DNA from: an uncultured Oscillospiraceae bacterium
GTDB taxonomy: Bacteria; Bacillota; Clostridia; Oscillospirales; Acutalibacteraceae
Reading direction: 5' to 3'
DNA length: 22,665 bases
NCBI GenBank assembly: GCA_900553525.1
Contig: USDZ01000009.1
Span: 1-22,665, forward strand
Made by a program: the position numbers and the translations under genes. This document shows, piece by piece, positions 21,684-22,665 of the stretch (positions within the stretch are counted from its first letter, which is position 1; every line of letters begins with the position of its first letter). The notes beneath the pieces are model-generated. The model ran no database searches. It was not told the DNA's origin and was given only the letters and a program-made list of their open reading frames with translations.

Positions 21684-22310
21684 TTATCGCACAAAGTTGG
21701 TGTAGACTTTTCTGGGCAGGGGAGGCAGGGAGACCTGCGCTTTGCCGGCGTCCAGAACCTTCATCACATAGACCATTTCCTGGGCTAACACTTGGAGGGT
21801 CTGGATGCCCTCCGCGTCCTGGGCCACTTCCCCAGGGGCCTGCCCAAAGGCCAGGGGCCAGTAGAGGGAACCGGGGATGAGCATCTGAGCATAGTTGAGG
21901 TAGTGGAAAAGCTCGTCCACGGCGTTTACGGCCCCTGCCCGGCGGGCCACGGCCACCGGGACGCCCACCTTCATCCGCAGCTTCCGGCCGTTGTTCATGT
22001 CGATGCAGCCGATGCGGTCCAGGAAGCAGCGCATCCCGCTGGTCACCGAGGCGAAATACACCGGGGAGGCCAGGACGATTCCGTCTGCCTGGATGAGCTG
22101 TTCATACATGGCATTCAGGCCGTCGTCCGGGAGGGTGCAGGTGTGGGTTTTGGCGCAGCGGAAGCAGCCGGAGCAGGGGGAGAGCTTGTGGCCAATGTGG
22201 AGGATGTCAAATTCCACCCCTTCCTGGGCAAAGACCTCTCCCATGGTGTCCAGTGCCAGGCGGGTGTTGCCCTTGGCCCGGGGGCTGCCGTTGATACCAA
22301 TGATTTTCAT
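21684..22310 (-). CDS. Iron-sulfur flavoprotein / NADPH-dependent FMN reductase family
   Basis: A 208-residue flavodoxin-fold protein. MKIIGINGSPRAKGNTRLAL is the FMN phosphate-binding loop; SPCSGCFRCAKTHTC is a compact CX2CX2CX5C motif (C46, C49, C52, C58), which in archaeal and clostridial iron-sulfur flavoproteins binds a [4Fe-4S] cluster; and SPVYFASVTSGMRCFLDRIG is the conserved FMN-proximal segment. It probably transfers electrons in the cytoplasm; the partner is unknown. AAGGAG lies eight bases before the ATG. It lies 39 bases after the hexokinase-like gene and 14 before the capA-like gene, so the three are likely co-transcribed. Confidence 0.9.
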   Translation of the reverse strand: MKIIGINGSPRAKGNTRLALDTMGEVFAQEGVEFDILHIGHKLSPCSGCFRCAKTHTCTLPDDGLNAMYEQLIQADGIVLASPVYFASVTSGMRCFLDRIGCIDMNNGRKLRMKVGVPVAVARRAGAVNAVDELFHYLNYAQMLIPGSLYWPLAFGQAPGEVAQDAEGIQTLQVLAQEMVYVMKVLDAGKAQVSLPPLPRKVYTNFVR

Positions 22311-22349
22311 AGTGGTTCTCCTTTGTAGTTTCTTTCGTTTGCAAAGGGG

Positions 22350-22665
22350 TCAGCGAGAATAGAGGGCCTCGGCGGCGGCACCGGTGGGGAGCATATTCTC
22401 GCCATAGCATAGCGTGACGGAAAGGCCCAGGGTGTCCCGCAGGTAGGTCTGTACCTGGTGTTCCCATGCGGCCTTCACCGGGGGGAAGGAAAAGGCGGCG
22501 CCGTGCAGGCCCACGCAGGCCGGCGCCTTGGGATCCCGCCCGGCCCCTACGAACTGGAGGACCGAGGCCAGGCCTACGCACAGAAGTTTGGCAGCCCGGT
22601 CCAGGACGGCCTGCCCCACGGCCAGGCCGACTTCCCGGTCCTCTGGCTCCCGGCAGAAGTGGGCT
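22350..22665 (-). CDS. Hexokinase-type sugar kinase, C-terminal part (5' end outside the window)
   Basis: The frame is open to the window edge and ends at 22350, giving about 104 residues. DRAAKLLCVGLASVLQFVGA, then AGRDPKAPACVGLHGAAFSF, a YLRDTLGL segment and CYGENMLPTGAAAEALYSR match the C-terminal end of the hexokinase_2 domain found in some Clostridia, where sugar-binding and ATP-site residues of this lobe lie in a comparable arrangement. The expected reaction is ATP-dependent phosphorylation of glucose or a related hexose. The call rests on the tail alone. An internal GTG at 22619 is not the start, because recognisable sequence (REPEDREVGLAVGQAVLDRA) continues upstream of it. It is the first visible gene of the group leading to the flavoprotein and capA-like genes. 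Confidence 0.6.
   Translation of the reverse strand, partial: AHFCREPEDREVGLAVGQAVLDRAAKLLCVGLASVLQFVGAGRDPKAPACVGLHGAAFSFPPVKAAWEHQVQTYLRDTLGLSVTLCYGENMLPTGAAAEALYSR

Noticed and set aside
20815..21705. A 296-codon plus-strand frame opposite the capA-like gene
   Set aside because: Shadow of the CapA frame caused by high GC; the composition is V/G/H-rich and no domain is visible.
1..22665. tRNA, rRNA, CRISPR array or classical riboswitch
   Set aside because: The longer intergenic regions were read on both strands and no cloverleaf, repeat-spacer pattern or known riboswitch core was recognised; short or diverged RNAs could be missed by eye.

Overview
The window reads as chromosome of a spore-forming, Gram-positive anaerobe of the Clostridia, most like the Oscillospiraceae/Ruminococcaceae. 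The grounds are dipicolinate synthase genes (dpaA, dpaB), a YunB-type sporulation gene, strong GGAGG ribosome sites before nearly every gene, TTG/GTG starts and two radical SAM enzymes. No rRNA, tRNA or CRISPR array was seen.

Layout. (1) 1-1096 is scar tissue from mobile elements. It holds a tyrosine integrase cut off after its first catalytic box and joined to what looks like a relaxase fragment, a small excisionase-like HTH gene, and the 3' end of a DUF2752 membrane-protein gene. (2) 1137-14431 is ordinary chromosome of moderate GC. It carries a NagD-like HAD phosphatase; a radical SAM protein with a helix-hairpin-helix; the dpaAB operon with a SigK-like promoter; a DUF2079 membrane protein; yunB; ligA; a divergent pair made of a DUF5107/TPR protein and an AGE-family sugar epimerase; and a hemolysin III-family membrane protein. 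Most units end in strong hairpin terminators. (3) A P-type ATPase (14456-16936, CtpE-like) straddles an abrupt change in base composition and codon use near 15.25-15.4 kb. (4) From there to the end the DNA is GC-rich: a radical SAM enzyme of unknown role, a DUF2461 protein, a Crp/Fnr-family regulator, a CapA-like protein, an iron-sulfur flavoprotein and the 3' end of a hexokinase-type sugar kinase.

How the genes work together. dpaA/dpaB make dipicolinic acid for the spore core, and yunB is another sporulation gene. hexokinase, flavoprotein and capA form a same-strand group with short gaps; crp lies next downstream with its own promoter. The ATPase and hemolysin III genes lie 24 bases apart and are probably co-transcribed. 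The DUF5107 protein and the AGE epimerase are divergent and may share a carbohydrate function.

The most notable observation is the composition break inside the P-type ATPase. Either the chromosome is mosaic there or the contig joins two genomes at a conserved gene, so gene-order conclusions that cross about 15.3 kb need care. Other items worth a look are a promoter running straight into a terminator-like hairpin before the ATPase, a crp promoter buried in a 16-bp perfect hairpin, and the integrase/relaxase junction. I did not find a clearly new multi-gene system.
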